Origin: Chloroflexota bacterium
GTDB taxonomy: Bacteria > Chloroflexota > Dehalococcoidia > Lucifugimonadales > UBA3495
Direction: 5' to 3'
Assembly (NCBI GenBank): GCA_009837355.1
Contig: VXTR01000058.1
Span: 1-61,652, forward strand
DNA length: 61,652 nucleotides
Shown piece by piece: positions 40,472 through 48,060 of the stretch; within the stretch, counting starts at the first letter, position 1, and each line of letters opens with the position of its first letter. The translations under genes were made by a program, and so were the position numbers. Under the pieces are notes generated by a model. The model saw nothing but the letters and a program-made list of their open reading frames with translations. It was not told the origin of the DNA and ran no database searches.

Positions 40472-41320
40472 TTACACGTCCCGCTGGATGGGCGCGCCCA
40501 CGATGCTGCCCCACTCCGTCCACGAACCGTCGTAGTTGCGCACGTTGTCGTAGCCCAGCAGCTGGCTCAGCACGAACCACGTGTGCGAGGAGCGTTCCCC
40601 GATGCGGCAGTAGGCGATGGTCTCCCGCGAGCCGTCCACGCCCTTGCCGCCGTACAGCGCGCTCAGGTCGTCCGCCGACTTGAACGTACCGTCCTCGTTC
40701 ACCGCCTGGCCCCAGGGGATGTTGGCCGCGCCCGGGATGTGCCCGTTGCGCTGCGAACCCTCCTGCGGCACGTTGGGCGGCGCGTTCAGCGCGCCGGAAA
40801 ACTCGTCGGGCGAGCGCACGTCCACCAGGGCGTGGCTGCCGCTGTTCACCGCCTGCAACACGTAGTCCCGCAACGCCCGCAGGTCGCCGTTCTCGGCGCT
40901 GATGCTGTACTGCGTGGCGGCGTGGGACGGCACGTCCGTGGTGACCGGCCGGCCCTCGGCCAGCCACAGGGCGCGCCCGCCGTTCATCAGCCGCACGTCG
41001 TTGTGGCCGTAGTACTTCAGCTGCCAGAACGCCCAAGCCGCGAACCAGTTGTTGTTGTCGCCGTACAGGATGACGGTGGTGTCCGGCGCGATGCCGCTGC
41101 CGCTCAGCAGGGCCTCCATCTCGCTGCGGGAAACGATGTCTCGGACCACGTTCTGCTGCAATTGCGACTGCCAGTTGAAGCTGACGGCGCCGGCGACGTG
41201 GCCCTCGTCGTAGGCCGACGTGTCTACGTCAACCTCCACCAGTCGCACGTTGGCGTCGCCGCCGTGGTCGGCCACCCACTGGGTGGAAACCAGGGATTCG
41301 GGATGCGCGTATTCGGCCAT
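40472..41320 (-). CDS. Rhodanese-type sulfurtransferase
   Basis: This 282-residue two-domain sulfurtransferase moves sulfane sulfur from thiosulfate or mercaptopyruvate to a thiol acceptor. The first domain is inactive. The second carries the active-site loop AYCRIGERSSHTWF, whose CRIGERS form is typical of thiosulfate-type SseA proteins of Gram-positive bacteria. The start VEVDVDTSAYDEGHVAGAVSF region marks domain 1. No signal peptide is seen. A TATAAT hexamer is on the minus strand at 41361-41366. Confidence 0.9.
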   Translation of the reverse strand: MAEYAHPESLVSTQWVADHGGDANVRLVEVDVDTSAYDEGHVAGAVSFNWQSQLQQNVVRDIVSRSEMEALLSGSGIAPDTTVILYGDNNNWFAAWAFWQLKYYGHNDVRLMNGGRALWLAEGRPVTTDVPSHAATQYSISAENGDLRALRDYVLQAVNSGSHALVDVRSPDEFSGALNAPPNVPQEGSQRNGHIPGAANIPWGQAVNEDGTFKSADDLSALYGGKGVDGSRETIAYCRIGERSSHTWFVLSQLLGYDNVRNYDGSWTEWGSIVGAPIQRDV

Positions 41321-41360
41321 GATTACACCTCAGACTAGATAAAAGCGGAGAGCTGACGGC

Positions 41361-41366
41361 ATTATA
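41361..41366 (-). promoter_or_regulatory. -10 hexamer before the rhodanese gene
   Basis: A perfect TATAAT on the minus strand, 41 bp upstream of the ATG at 41320. No clear -35. Confidence 0.45.
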
Positions 41367-41409
41367 CACGACCGGCCGGCTGACACGGGCGCCGGCCTGA
41401 AACACAAAA

Positions 41410-41458
41410 GTTACCTGTTCGCAACAGTTTGTTAATCACGCCGCAATCGTCGGTTAAC
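41410..41458. promoter_or_regulatory. 11-bp-phased repeats upstream of amt1, likely OmpR-family (GlnR-like) operator
   Basis: Five pentamers begin exactly 11 bp apart: GTTAC 41410, GCAAC 41421, TTAAT 41432, GCAAT 41443, TTAAC 41454. The pattern (5 bp plus 6-bp spacer) is that of GlnR boxes and of other OmpR/PhoB-family operators. It lies 100-150 bp before the first ammonium transporter. Confidence 0.6.
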
Positions 41459-41558
41459 ACGCCAGCCGTAGCATACCTCCCGTCACATTCAAAAGGGACG
41501 CCGCCCATCCGCCGCCGGCGGACGTGACGACGCCTCAAAACCGAAAGGAGGCAAAAAG

Positions 41559-42920
41559 ATGCTCTCGGCTACCAAATCCTTATTCAGTCACCAGGTGCTC
41601 GGCCACGGTGTTGCGGCGGTGAAAGAATACCCCTTCTCGCTGCGTCGGACGTTGCTCGCCCTGGCGGTGGGCCTGCTGGCAATCGGCCTGCTGGCGTCCT
41701 TCAACATCGCCTTCGCCCAGGACGACGGGCCAACTACCGAGTGGCTCAACGGCTACTCCGACAACATCGTTACCGTCGTCGCCGCGGCGCTGGTCTTCTT
41801 CATGCAGGCCGGCTTCGCCTTCCTCGGCGCCGGTCTCATCCGTTCCAAGAACACCACCAACTACCTCACCAAGTCCTTTATGGACTTCGCCATCGCGTCC
41901 CTGGGCTTCTGGGCCTTCGGCTTCGCCTTCATGCTGGGCGACACCGCCGGCGGATTCATCGGCCTGACCGGGTGGTTCCTGTCCAGCGGCGACTACGTGG
42001 GCTGGATTTTCCAGATGGTGTTCGCCGCCACCGCCGCCACCATCGTGGCCGGCGCCATGGCCGAGCGCACCAAGCTGCAAACCTACCTGGCCTACAGCTT
42101 CATCGTCTCCGCGCTCATTTACCCCATCTACGGCCACTGGGTCTGGGGCGGCGGCTGGCTGGCCGAAATGGGCGCGCTGGACTACGCCGGTTCCGGCGTG
42201 GTGCACGCCGTGGGCGGCTTTGTCGCGCTGACCGGCGCCTTCGTGGTCGGCCCCCGCATGGGCAAGTTCATCGGCGGCAAAGCCCAGGAACTGCCCGCCC
42301 ACAGCACTCCATTCGTTGTTGCCGGAACCTTCATCCTCTTCTTCGGCTGGTTCGGCTTCAACATCGGCTGGGGCGACGACATCGGCCTCAACGCCGTCAA
42401 CACGCTGCTCTCCGGCGCCACCGGCGCCGTGGTCGCCCTCTACATCACCCTCATTGCCAAGGGCAAGGCCGACATCCTGATGGCCTGCAACGGCGCGCTG
42501 GCCGGACTGGTCGGCATCACCGCCCCGGTGAACTTCGTTGACCCCTGGGCCGCCGTGGTCATCGGCGCCATCGCCGCGCCTGTGATGTACGGCTCCGTGA
42601 TGTTCATGGAGCGGGTGCTGAAGATCGACGACCCGGTGGGCGCCATCAGCGTCCACGGCGTAACCGGACTGTGGGGCCTGCTGGCCATCGCCATCTTCGC
42701 CAACGACGGCGGACTGGTCGGCGGCAGCGCAGAACTCATCGTCCCGCAGATTGTCAGCATCGTCGCCGTGGTGGTCTGGTCCCTGGTAACCGGCTTCGCC
42801 CTGTTCTACCTGCTCAAGTTCACCATGGGCGTCCGCGTCAGCGAGGCCGAGGAACTGGAAGGTTTGGACATCTCCGAGCACGGCATCCAGACCTACCCCG
42901 AGTCGGCGGCCACCAGCTAG
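41559..42920 (+). CDS. amt: Ammonium transporter (Amt), copy 1
   Basis: This 453-residue Amt/MEP/Rh channel imports ammonium. A cleavable signal peptide is likely (SFNIAFAQDD). About eleven membrane helices follow. The twin pore histidines are in SGVVHAVGG and VHGVTGLWG, with PIYGHWVWGGGWL and the Phe-rich WFGFNIGW vestibule. AAAGGAGG precedes the ATG. The upstream 238 bp hold the phased repeats; a terminator lies at 42953-42989. No PII (GlnB/GlnK) gene is in the window. Confidence 0.96.
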   Translation: MLSATKSLFSHQVLGHGVAAVKEYPFSLRRTLLALAVGLLAIGLLASFNIAFAQDDGPTTEWLNGYSDNIVTVVAAALVFFMQAGFAFLGAGLIRSKNTTNYLTKSFMDFAIASLGFWAFGFAFMLGDTAGGFIGLTGWFLSSGDYVGWIFQMVFAATAATIVAGAMAERTKLQTYLAYSFIVSALIYPIYGHWVWGGGWLAEMGALDYAGSGVVHAVGGFVALTGAFVVGPRMGKFIGGKAQELPAHSTPFVVAGTFILFFGWFGFNIGWGDDIGLNAVNTLLSGATGAVVALYITLIAKGKADILMACNGALAGLVGITAPVNFVDPWAAVVIGAIAAPVMYGSVMFMERVLKIDDPVGAISVHGVTGLWGLLAIAIFANDGGLVGGSAELIVPQIVSIVAVVVWSLVTGFALFYLLKFTMGVRVSEAEELEGLDISEHGIQTYPESAATS

Positions 42921-42952
42921 CGGCTGCGCCAGGAACATTCCCTCTCCTCACG

Positions 42953-42994
42953 GCGGGGGTCGGGGGTAGTGGCCACCCCCGGCCCCCGCTATTT
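42953..42994 (+). terminator. Terminator after amt1
   Basis: A 15-bp stem with one wobble pair (GCGGGGGTCGGGGGT against ACCCCCGGCCCCCGC, 7-base loop) at 42953-42989, followed by TATTTG. The T-tract is weak. It should reduce read-through into amt2. Confidence 0.65.
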
Positions 42995-43014
42995 GCTGAC
43001 GGCCAGCGTTGGGC

Positions 43015-43052
43015 GTAACAACTTTGTAACATTTCCGTCATTTGTCCGTAAC
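43015..43052. promoter_or_regulatory. 11-bp-phased repeats upstream of amt2, likely GlnR-like operator
   Basis: GTAAC 43015, GTAAC 43026, GTCAT 43037, GTAAC 43048 start at exact 11-bp steps. The second half (CCGTCAT, 4 bp, CCGTAAC) also resembles a Pho box. The same phasing occurs before amt1. Confidence 0.65.
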
Positions 43053-43205
43053 ACCGCAAATCTACACTCAACGGGTGTTTTTCTGCTCGCGTCTGCCGGC
43101 CAATCACGCCGCCGACGGAATGGCCAATCCGCCCTCGGGCGAACCCCGGCGTCGGGACGGCGGAGCGCACAGGGCAATCATCCGCTGTTGTGAGGAGACA
43201 ACCTA

Positions 43206-44426
43206 ATGGAGTTCAGCGAACTGGAAGTATTCACCTTCCTGATTTCGTCGGCCCTGGTATTCATCATGGTGCCCGGGCTGGCGTTGTTCTACGGAGGGCT
43301 GGTACGACACAAGAACGTAATCGGGACGATGATGCACTCCGTCACCGCCATCGGCGTGGTCAGCGTGCTCTGGGTCCTGTGGGGCTACAGCCTGGCCTTC
43401 GGCAACAGCGTTGGCGGCCTGGGCTTCGTCGGCGACCTGACCAAGTTCGGCATGATTGGCGTCAATCCCGACGAACAGGCCTTCATGGTCTTCCAGGGCA
43501 TGTTCGCCATCATCACCGTCGCGCTCATTGCCGGCGGTTTCGCCGAGCGGTTCAAGTTTTCTTCCTACGTCATCTTCGCCGCTCTCTGGGTAACCATCGT
43601 GTACGCTCCCCTGTGCCACTGGGTCTGGGGCGGCGGCTGGCTGGGCAACCTGGGCAGCGTGCTGGGCATGAGCGAGGCCGGGTTCGCCCTGGACTTCGCC
43701 GGCGGAACCGTGGTGCACATCGCCTCCGGCACGGCGGCCCTGGCGGCTGCCTTCGTCGTCGGGCGACGCTCCGGGTTCGGCACCTCGGCCATGATTCCCC
43801 ACAACGTGCCCCTGGTGCTCCTCGGCGCCGGCCTGCTCTGGTTCGGCTGGTTCGGCTTCAACGCCGGCAGCAGCTTCAACCTTTCCAGCTGGGACGCGGC
43901 CAACGCCTTCGTCGTCACCAACGTTGCGGCGGCAACCGCCATGTCCGCCTGGTCGGTGGTGTCGTGGTTCGTCACCAAGCGCCCCTCCGCCAGCGGCGCG
44001 GCAGCCGGCGCAGTGGCCGGACTGGTGGCGATTACCCCGGCCGCCGGGTTCGTCGGCGTGATGCCGGCCATTATCATCGGGGCCGGCGCCGGCGCGGCCT
44101 GCTTCTTTGCCGTCGAGCTGATTCACAAGCTCCGCATCGACGACTCCCTGGACGTGTTCGGCATTCACGGCATCGGCGGGATGTGGGGTGCGCTGGCCAC
44201 CGGCCTGTTCGTCGGCATCGGCTTCGGCGCGCTGGACGCCGACGTTTCCCGCATCGAGCAGGTGCTGTATCAGCTCATCGGCATCGGCGCCGCCTTCGGG
44301 TGGTCCTTCGTGGTGTCCGGCATCATCCTGCTGGCCCTGAAGTACACCATCGGCCTGCGCGTCAGCGACACCGAGGAAGAAATCGGCGTTGACCTGACCC
44401 AGCACGGCGAAGGCACCAGCCAGTAA
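43206..44426 (+). CDS. amt: Ammonium transporter (Amt), copy 2
   Basis: This 406-residue second Amt paralogue has about eleven helices and no long signal peptide. Pore landmarks are PLCHWVWGGGWL, TVVHIASG (first His), WFGWFGFNAG and GIHGIGGMWG (second His). It is clearly diverged from copy 1. GAGGAGA precedes the ATG. It ends 121 bp before glnA; a 12-bp hairpin repeat lies in that gap. Together with glnA it forms an ammonium uptake and fixation unit. Confidence 0.96.
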   Translation: MEFSELEVFTFLISSALVFIMVPGLALFYGGLVRHKNVIGTMMHSVTAIGVVSVLWVLWGYSLAFGNSVGGLGFVGDLTKFGMIGVNPDEQAFMVFQGMFAIITVALIAGGFAERFKFSSYVIFAALWVTIVYAPLCHWVWGGGWLGNLGSVLGMSEAGFALDFAGGTVVHIASGTAALAAAFVVGRRSGFGTSAMIPHNVPLVLLGAGLLWFGWFGFNAGSSFNLSSWDAANAFVVTNVAAATAMSAWSVVSWFVTKRPSASGAAAGAVAGLVAITPAAGFVGVMPAIIIGAGAGAACFFAVELIHKLRIDDSLDVFGIHGIGGMWGALATGLFVGIGFGALDADVSRIEQVLYQLIGIGAAFGWSFVVSGIILLALKYTIGLRVSDTEEEIGVDLTQHGEGTSQ

Positions 44427-44490
44427 CCACCAACCGGCCGGGCCGGTCCCGTGCCACTGGCCGAGTGGTACAATTGCCACACGACGAATC

Positions 44491-44520
44491 TGTAGGGGCG
44501 AATGATTTTTCGCCCCTACA
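44491..44520. repeat. TGTAGGGGCG inverted repeat
   Basis: TGTAGGGGCGAA and TTCGCCCCTACA form a perfect 12-bp stem with loop TGATTT between amt2 and glnA. It is a common dispersed palindrome type in several phyla. It sits directly in the glnA leader, 28 bp before the GTG. Confidence 0.7.
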
Positions 44521-44547
44521 ACATCCCGTTTACGCAGGAGAGCGCCC

Positions 44548-45888
44548 GTGCTGACCGACCACCACGCCGCCGAACGCGAATACGTCCTCCGCAGCGCCCG
44601 CGACTTCGACGTCAAGTTCGTCCGCCTCTGGTTCACCGACATACTGGGCAACCTCAAGGGATTCGCCATCACCGTGGACGACCTGGAGGACGCCCTGGAA
44701 CTCGGTGTCGGCTTCGACGGCGCCGCCATCGACGGCTACACCACGGACGAAGAAAGCGACCTGCGCGCCTTTCCCGACCCCACCACCTTCACCCTGCTCC
44801 CTTGGCGGCCCCGCCAGAACGCCGTCGCCCGCATCTTCTGCGACATCCGCACTCCTCGCGGCGAACCCTTCATCGGCGACCCCCGCCAGGTGTTGAAGCG
44901 CAACCTCGAGCGGTTGGCCAGCCTCGGCTACATCTACTACGTCGGCCCGGAACTGGAATACTTCTACCTGCGCGACCCCGAATCACCGGACCCCCTGGAC
45001 ACCTACGGCTACTACGACCAGCTCTCCAGCAACCCCGCTTCGGACCTCCGCCGGGACACCGTGCTGAACCTCGCCGAGATGGGCATCCCCGTCAAGTATT
45101 CCCACCACGAGGGCGCGCCCAGCCAGCACGAAATCGACCTGCAATACACCGATGCCCTCACCATGGCCGACAACGTCATGACGGCCCGCCTGGTCATCAA
45201 GGAACTGGCCCAGCAGCAGGGCGTGTACGCCTCGTTTATGCCCAAGCCCTTCCGCAGCGAGAACGGCAGCGGGATGCACACCCATCAGTCCCTCTTCCGC
45301 GGCAACACCAACGCCTTCTACGACACCGACGACGACCTCCACCTTTCCGTAACCGGCAAACGCTTCATCGCTGGCCTGCTGCGCCATTCACCGGAGATTA
45401 CCCTGGTCACCAATCAGTGGGTCAATTCCTACAAGCGGCTGGTGCCGGGCTACGAGGCTCCGGTTCACGTCTCCTGGACCATGTCCAACCGCCTCGACCT
45501 GATCCGCGTTCCCTCGTACAAGACCGGTTACGAAACGTCGCTGCGCGTGGAGTACCGCGCCCCCGACCCGGCCTGCAACCCGTACCTGGCATTCAGTTCA
45601 CTGCTGGCCGCCGGACTCAAGGGCATTGAAGAGAAATACCCCCTGCCGGCTCCGGTGACCGCCGACGTGTCCAGTATGCCGCCGGAGGAACGCACGGCCC
45701 GAGGCATCACCAGGCTCCCCCGAAACTTGGGCGAGGCTATCACCCTGGCCGAGGAAAGCCCTCTGCTCCAGGAAACCCTCGGCGAGTTCGTCTTCGATGC
45801 GTTGATTCGCAACAAGAAGAAAGAATGGGACGAGTACAGCTCCGCCGTAACCGACTACGAAATCGCCCGTTACCTCCCGTTGCTGTAG
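44548..45888 (+). CDS. glnA: Glutamine synthetase type I
   Basis: This 446-residue enzyme makes glutamine from glutamate, ammonia and ATP. Motifs are VRLWFTDILGNLKGF, VGFDGAAIDGYTT, the Glu ligands of VGPELEYFY and SHHEGAPSQHEIDL, and the ATP-site MPKPFRSENGSGMHTHQSL. The catalytic Arg is in FSS/RVPSYKTG. The C-terminus lacks the adenylylated NLYDLP Tyr motif, so the enzyme is of the GSI-alpha type and is probably regulated by feedback. It starts at GTG with AGGAGA. The gene for a queuosine-type transporter follows 24 bp downstream. Confidence 0.96.
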   Translation: MLTDHHAAEREYVLRSARDFDVKFVRLWFTDILGNLKGFAITVDDLEDALELGVGFDGAAIDGYTTDEESDLRAFPDPTTFTLLPWRPRQNAVARIFCDIRTPRGEPFIGDPRQVLKRNLERLASLGYIYYVGPELEYFYLRDPESPDPLDTYGYYDQLSSNPASDLRRDTVLNLAEMGIPVKYSHHEGAPSQHEIDLQYTDALTMADNVMTARLVIKELAQQQGVYASFMPKPFRSENGSGMHTHQSLFRGNTNAFYDTDDDLHLSVTGKRFIAGLLRHSPEITLVTNQWVNSYKRLVPGYEAPVHVSWTMSNRLDLIRVPSYKTGYETSLRVEYRAPDPACNPYLAFSSLLAAGLKGIEEKYPLPAPVTADVSSMPPEERTARGITRLPRNLGEAITLAEESPLLQETLGEFVFDALIRNKKKEWDEYSSAVTDYEIARYLPLL

Positions 45889-45912
45889 CGGCAACCCCCA
45901 GGGCAGGACGAA

Positions 45913-46668
45913 ATGCAGTTCTCCGGCAAACTGGTCATCATCGCTGCCCTGGCGGTCACCGTGCTGCTGGTCAGCAACATCATCGCCATCAAGCCGGTGA
46001 GCTTGTTCACCCTGCCGTTCAACTTCATCGGCAGCAACCTCTTCGTGGTGTCGGCGGCCATCGTCTGCTTCCCCGTCGGCTACATCATTAGCGACATCCT
46101 CACCGAGGTGTACGGGTTCCGCGTTGCCCGGGGCGTCATCTGGTTGGGCTTCGTCTGCAACCTGCTTATGGTGTTCCTGTTCTGGCTGGGCAACATCATT
46201 CCGGGCGCTGTCTTCTGGGAAGACGAAGCCTCCTACGAAACCCTGCTGGGCGCCACCGGCTGGATACTCCTCGGTTCCTTCGTCGCCTACATCGTCGGCG
46301 AGTTCACCAACGCCGCGGTCATGGTGCTCCTCAAAAACCGGACCCAGGGCCGATTCCTCTGGCTGCGCACTATATCCTCCACCATCCTGGGGCAGGGCGT
46401 GGACTCCATCCTGTTTTTCACCATCGCCTTCGGCATTTCCGGGCTGTGGATTGGCGAAGATGGCTCGTGGCTTCCGGTGTTCAACGCGACCGTCTGCGCC
46501 TGGATTGCCAAATCGCTGTACGAAATCGCGGCCACACCCCTCACCTACCTGGTGGTGGGCTGGCTCAAGCGCACCGAGCGCATGGATGCCTACGACGCTC
46601 CGCGCTCCCTCAACCCCTTCGGCGTCTTCGGCGGCGGCCCCGATGCCAACGCCGCCGCCCTCGCCTGA
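45913..46668 (+). CDS. YhhQ-family queuosine precursor transporter
   Basis: This 251-residue membrane protein of the YhhQ (VUT) family imports 7-cyano-7-deazaguanine or related queuosine precursors. Six to seven helices are visible. Landmarks are LLVSNIIAIKPVSL, PVGYIISDILTEVYGFR, FTNAAVMVLLKNRTQGR, LWLRTISSTILGQGVDS and KSLYEIAATPLTYL. GGCAGGACG lies before the ATG. It follows glnA in the same direction and may be cotranscribed. Substrate is inferred from family. Confidence 0.88.
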   Translation: MQFSGKLVIIAALAVTVLLVSNIIAIKPVSLFTLPFNFIGSNLFVVSAAIVCFPVGYIISDILTEVYGFRVARGVIWLGFVCNLLMVFLFWLGNIIPGAVFWEDEASYETLLGATGWILLGSFVAYIVGEFTNAAVMVLLKNRTQGRFLWLRTISSTILGQGVDSILFFTIAFGISGLWIGEDGSWLPVFNATVCAWIAKSLYEIAATPLTYLVVGWLKRTERMDAYDAPRSLNPFGVFGGGPDANAAALA

Positions 46669-46689
46669 CGTCCCAACGGAACCGCCCAC

Positions 46690-46890
46690 ATGCCGGATCA
46701 CGACCACCAGGACCCGCATCCGCACTACGGCGTCCGGGCTATCTTCTACGGTATCCGGATCGCCATTATCAACGTATGCAACTCCGGTCTCCCCTGGTGG
46801 CGGCTGCCGGGAGAAGTAGTGTCCAATCTGCGGCTCAGGGCGGGCAACGGCTGGATCTGTTGCGGCAACCACGGCCATCCCGCCTGTTGA
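46690..46890 (+). CDS. His/Cys-rich 66-residue protein, tandem copy 1
   Basis: The product begins MPDHDHQDPHPHYG, then a hydrophobic/amphipathic middle (RAIFYGIRIAIINV), the segment SGLPWWRLPGEVVSNL, and ends ICCGNHGHPAC. N-terminal His-Asp-Pro repeats and the C-terminal CC-GN-x-G-x-P-x-C cluster suggest metal binding. A second copy 330 bp downstream shares both ends and PW..VxSNL but not the middle, which supports selection on these parts. The Shine-Dalgarno is weak. No known family is recognised. Confidence 0.65.
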   Translation: MPDHDHQDPHPHYGVRAIFYGIRIAIINVCNSGLPWWRLPGEVVSNLRLRAGNGWICCGNHGHPAC

Positions 46891-46939
46891 CGGCGTTAAG
46901 CTGCGCCGGCGTGCCCGGCTCCCATGAGCGCACACCCCC

Positions 46940-46970
46940 CGGTCGTGGTGAGCCTGTCGAGCCACATTCC
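46940..46970. repeat. GTCGTGGTGAGCCTGTCGAGCC element
   Basis: This short extragenic sequence of the GTGGTGAGCCTGTCGA type is dispersed in many bacterial genomes. It lies between the two small genes. Confidence 0.35.
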
Positions 46971-46993
46971 CGCCAGGGACAGCCTGCTCCGCG

Positions 46994-47255
46994 CCTGACT
47001 TCCCAGGGGAATTGATAACATGCCAGAGCAAGACCACCGGGAACCACATCCGCACCATCACCACCATAACCGGCCGGACAGCCTGGGCTCAGCCTTCGCC
47101 AACCTGAGAGGGACGGGGTTGCCCTGGCGGCAGGTGCTTGCGCTGGTGTGGTCCAACCTGAAGCTCAAAGTCAGCTCCCTGCGCGGCTGCTGCGGCAACT
47201 ACGGGCAGCCCGGCTGTTGACGGCGTTAAGCTGCGCCGGCGTGTCCGGCTCGCTT
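46994..47255. repeat. 330-bp tandem unit, copy 2
   Basis: Partner of 46664-46993; the second copy ends near 47255. The 3' part (47214-47251) matches 46884-46921 with one mismatch. Confidence 0.7.
47020..47220 (+). CDS. His/Cys-rich 66-residue protein, tandem copy 2
   Basis: The product begins MPEQDHREPHPHHHHHNRPD with a run of five His, continues with GTGLPWRQVLALVWSNLKLK, and ends RGCCGNYGQPGC. It has the same length and end motifs as copy 1. GGGGAATTGATAAC precedes the ATG, a better Shine-Dalgarno than in copy 1. A Ni, Cu or Zn chaperone or storage role is a guess from the His and Cys clusters. Confidence 0.7.
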   Translation: MPEQDHREPHPHHHHHNRPDSLGSAFANLRGTGLPWRQVLALVWSNLKLKVSSLRGCCGNYGQPGC

Positions 47256-47301
47256 TGCGTTACAATGGCGCTGTAACCGAACCTAGGGCAGGAGCCAACT
47301 T

Positions 47302-48009
47302 ATGCACGCTGAACAGCGCCGGGTCGCCGGCGAGGGCCTCCACTACCTGGCCATCTTCCCCGACGACTACGACGCCGACGCCAACTACCCCCTGGTGGTG
47401 ATGCTCCACGGCTTCGGCGCGAATATGCAGGACCTGGCCGGTCTCGCACCGTCCATTAACCGCAAGGGCTACGTGTACGTCTGCCCCAACGCGCCCATCC
47501 CCTTCGAGCTGGCGCCCGGCATGGTCGGTTACGGCTGGCATCCGCCCCGGGGCCAGGCCACCGAGGAACACTACGAGCAGGCCGAGGCGTTCCTGGACGC
47601 CTTCTTCACCCAGGTCATCGGCGAGTTTCGAGCCGACGGCGGCCGGGCCGCGCTGCTGGGCTTTTCCCAGGGCGGCGGCATGACCTACCGCATGGGGCTG
47701 GGCCAACCGGACACCTTCGCCGCGCTGGTGGCGCTCAGCGCGTCGCTGCCGGACCCGGAGGTGCTGCGCCCCCGCCTGCCCGACCATCGCAACCAGCCGG
47801 TGTTCGTGGCCCACGGTCTCCATGACCAGATGGTATCCATGGACAGCGCGCGCCGGACGCGGGAGTTTCTCGACGCCGAGGACTACAACCTGTCCTACCA
47901 CGAGTACAGCATGGGCCACGAAATTCCCGTAGAAGTCCTTCGGGACATGGTGCCCTGGCTGGAATCCATCCTCCCGCCGCTGGTGGAGGAAACCGACCGC
48001 ATCTATTAG
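47302..48009 (+). CDS. Alpha/beta hydrolase, phospholipase/carboxylesterase type
   Basis: This 235-residue serine esterase has an oxyanion segment VVMLHGFGAN, nucleophile elbow GFSQGG, the Asp in HGLHDQMV and a C-terminal catalytic His in MGHEI. It is close to PF02230 acyl-protein-thioesterase-like hydrolases. No signal peptide. GGCAGGAG precedes the ATG. A TACAAT -10 candidate is at 47261-47266. It is followed 51 bp later by the ICL-family gene. Confidence 0.9.
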   Translation: MHAEQRRVAGEGLHYLAIFPDDYDADANYPLVVMLHGFGANMQDLAGLAPSINRKGYVYVCPNAPIPFELAPGMVGYGWHPPRGQATEEHYEQAEAFLDAFFTQVIGEFRADGGRAALLGFSQGGGMTYRMGLGQPDTFAALVALSASLPDPEVLRPRLPDHRNQPVFVAHGLHDQMVSMDSARRTREFLDAEDYNLSYHEYSMGHEIPVEVLRDMVPWLESILPPLVEETDRIY

Positions 48010-48060
48010 CGGGCCGGCTGTCTCGTGTCCATCTAAAACCCACCCGGAGGTAATGCCATT

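Larger units (their letters stand above)
46664..46993. repeat. 330-bp tandem unit, copy 1
   Basis: This unit and 46994-47255 share upstream sequence CGCCTGAC, a 66-codon ORF at the same offset, and near-identical 3' sequence starting CTGTTGACGGCGTTAAGC at 46884 and 47214. The period is exactly 330 bp. Divergence is higher inside the ORF. Confidence 0.7.

Noticed and set aside
43037-43052. Phosphate (Pho) box
   Set aside because: CCGTCAT-n4-CCGTAAC resembles one, but the same 11-bp phasing before amt1 and the nitrogen genes favour a GlnR-like site.
43203-44729. 508-codon open frame on the minus strand
   Set aside because: Antisense to the second ammonium transporter; composition is Gly/Ala/Asp-rich shadow coding.
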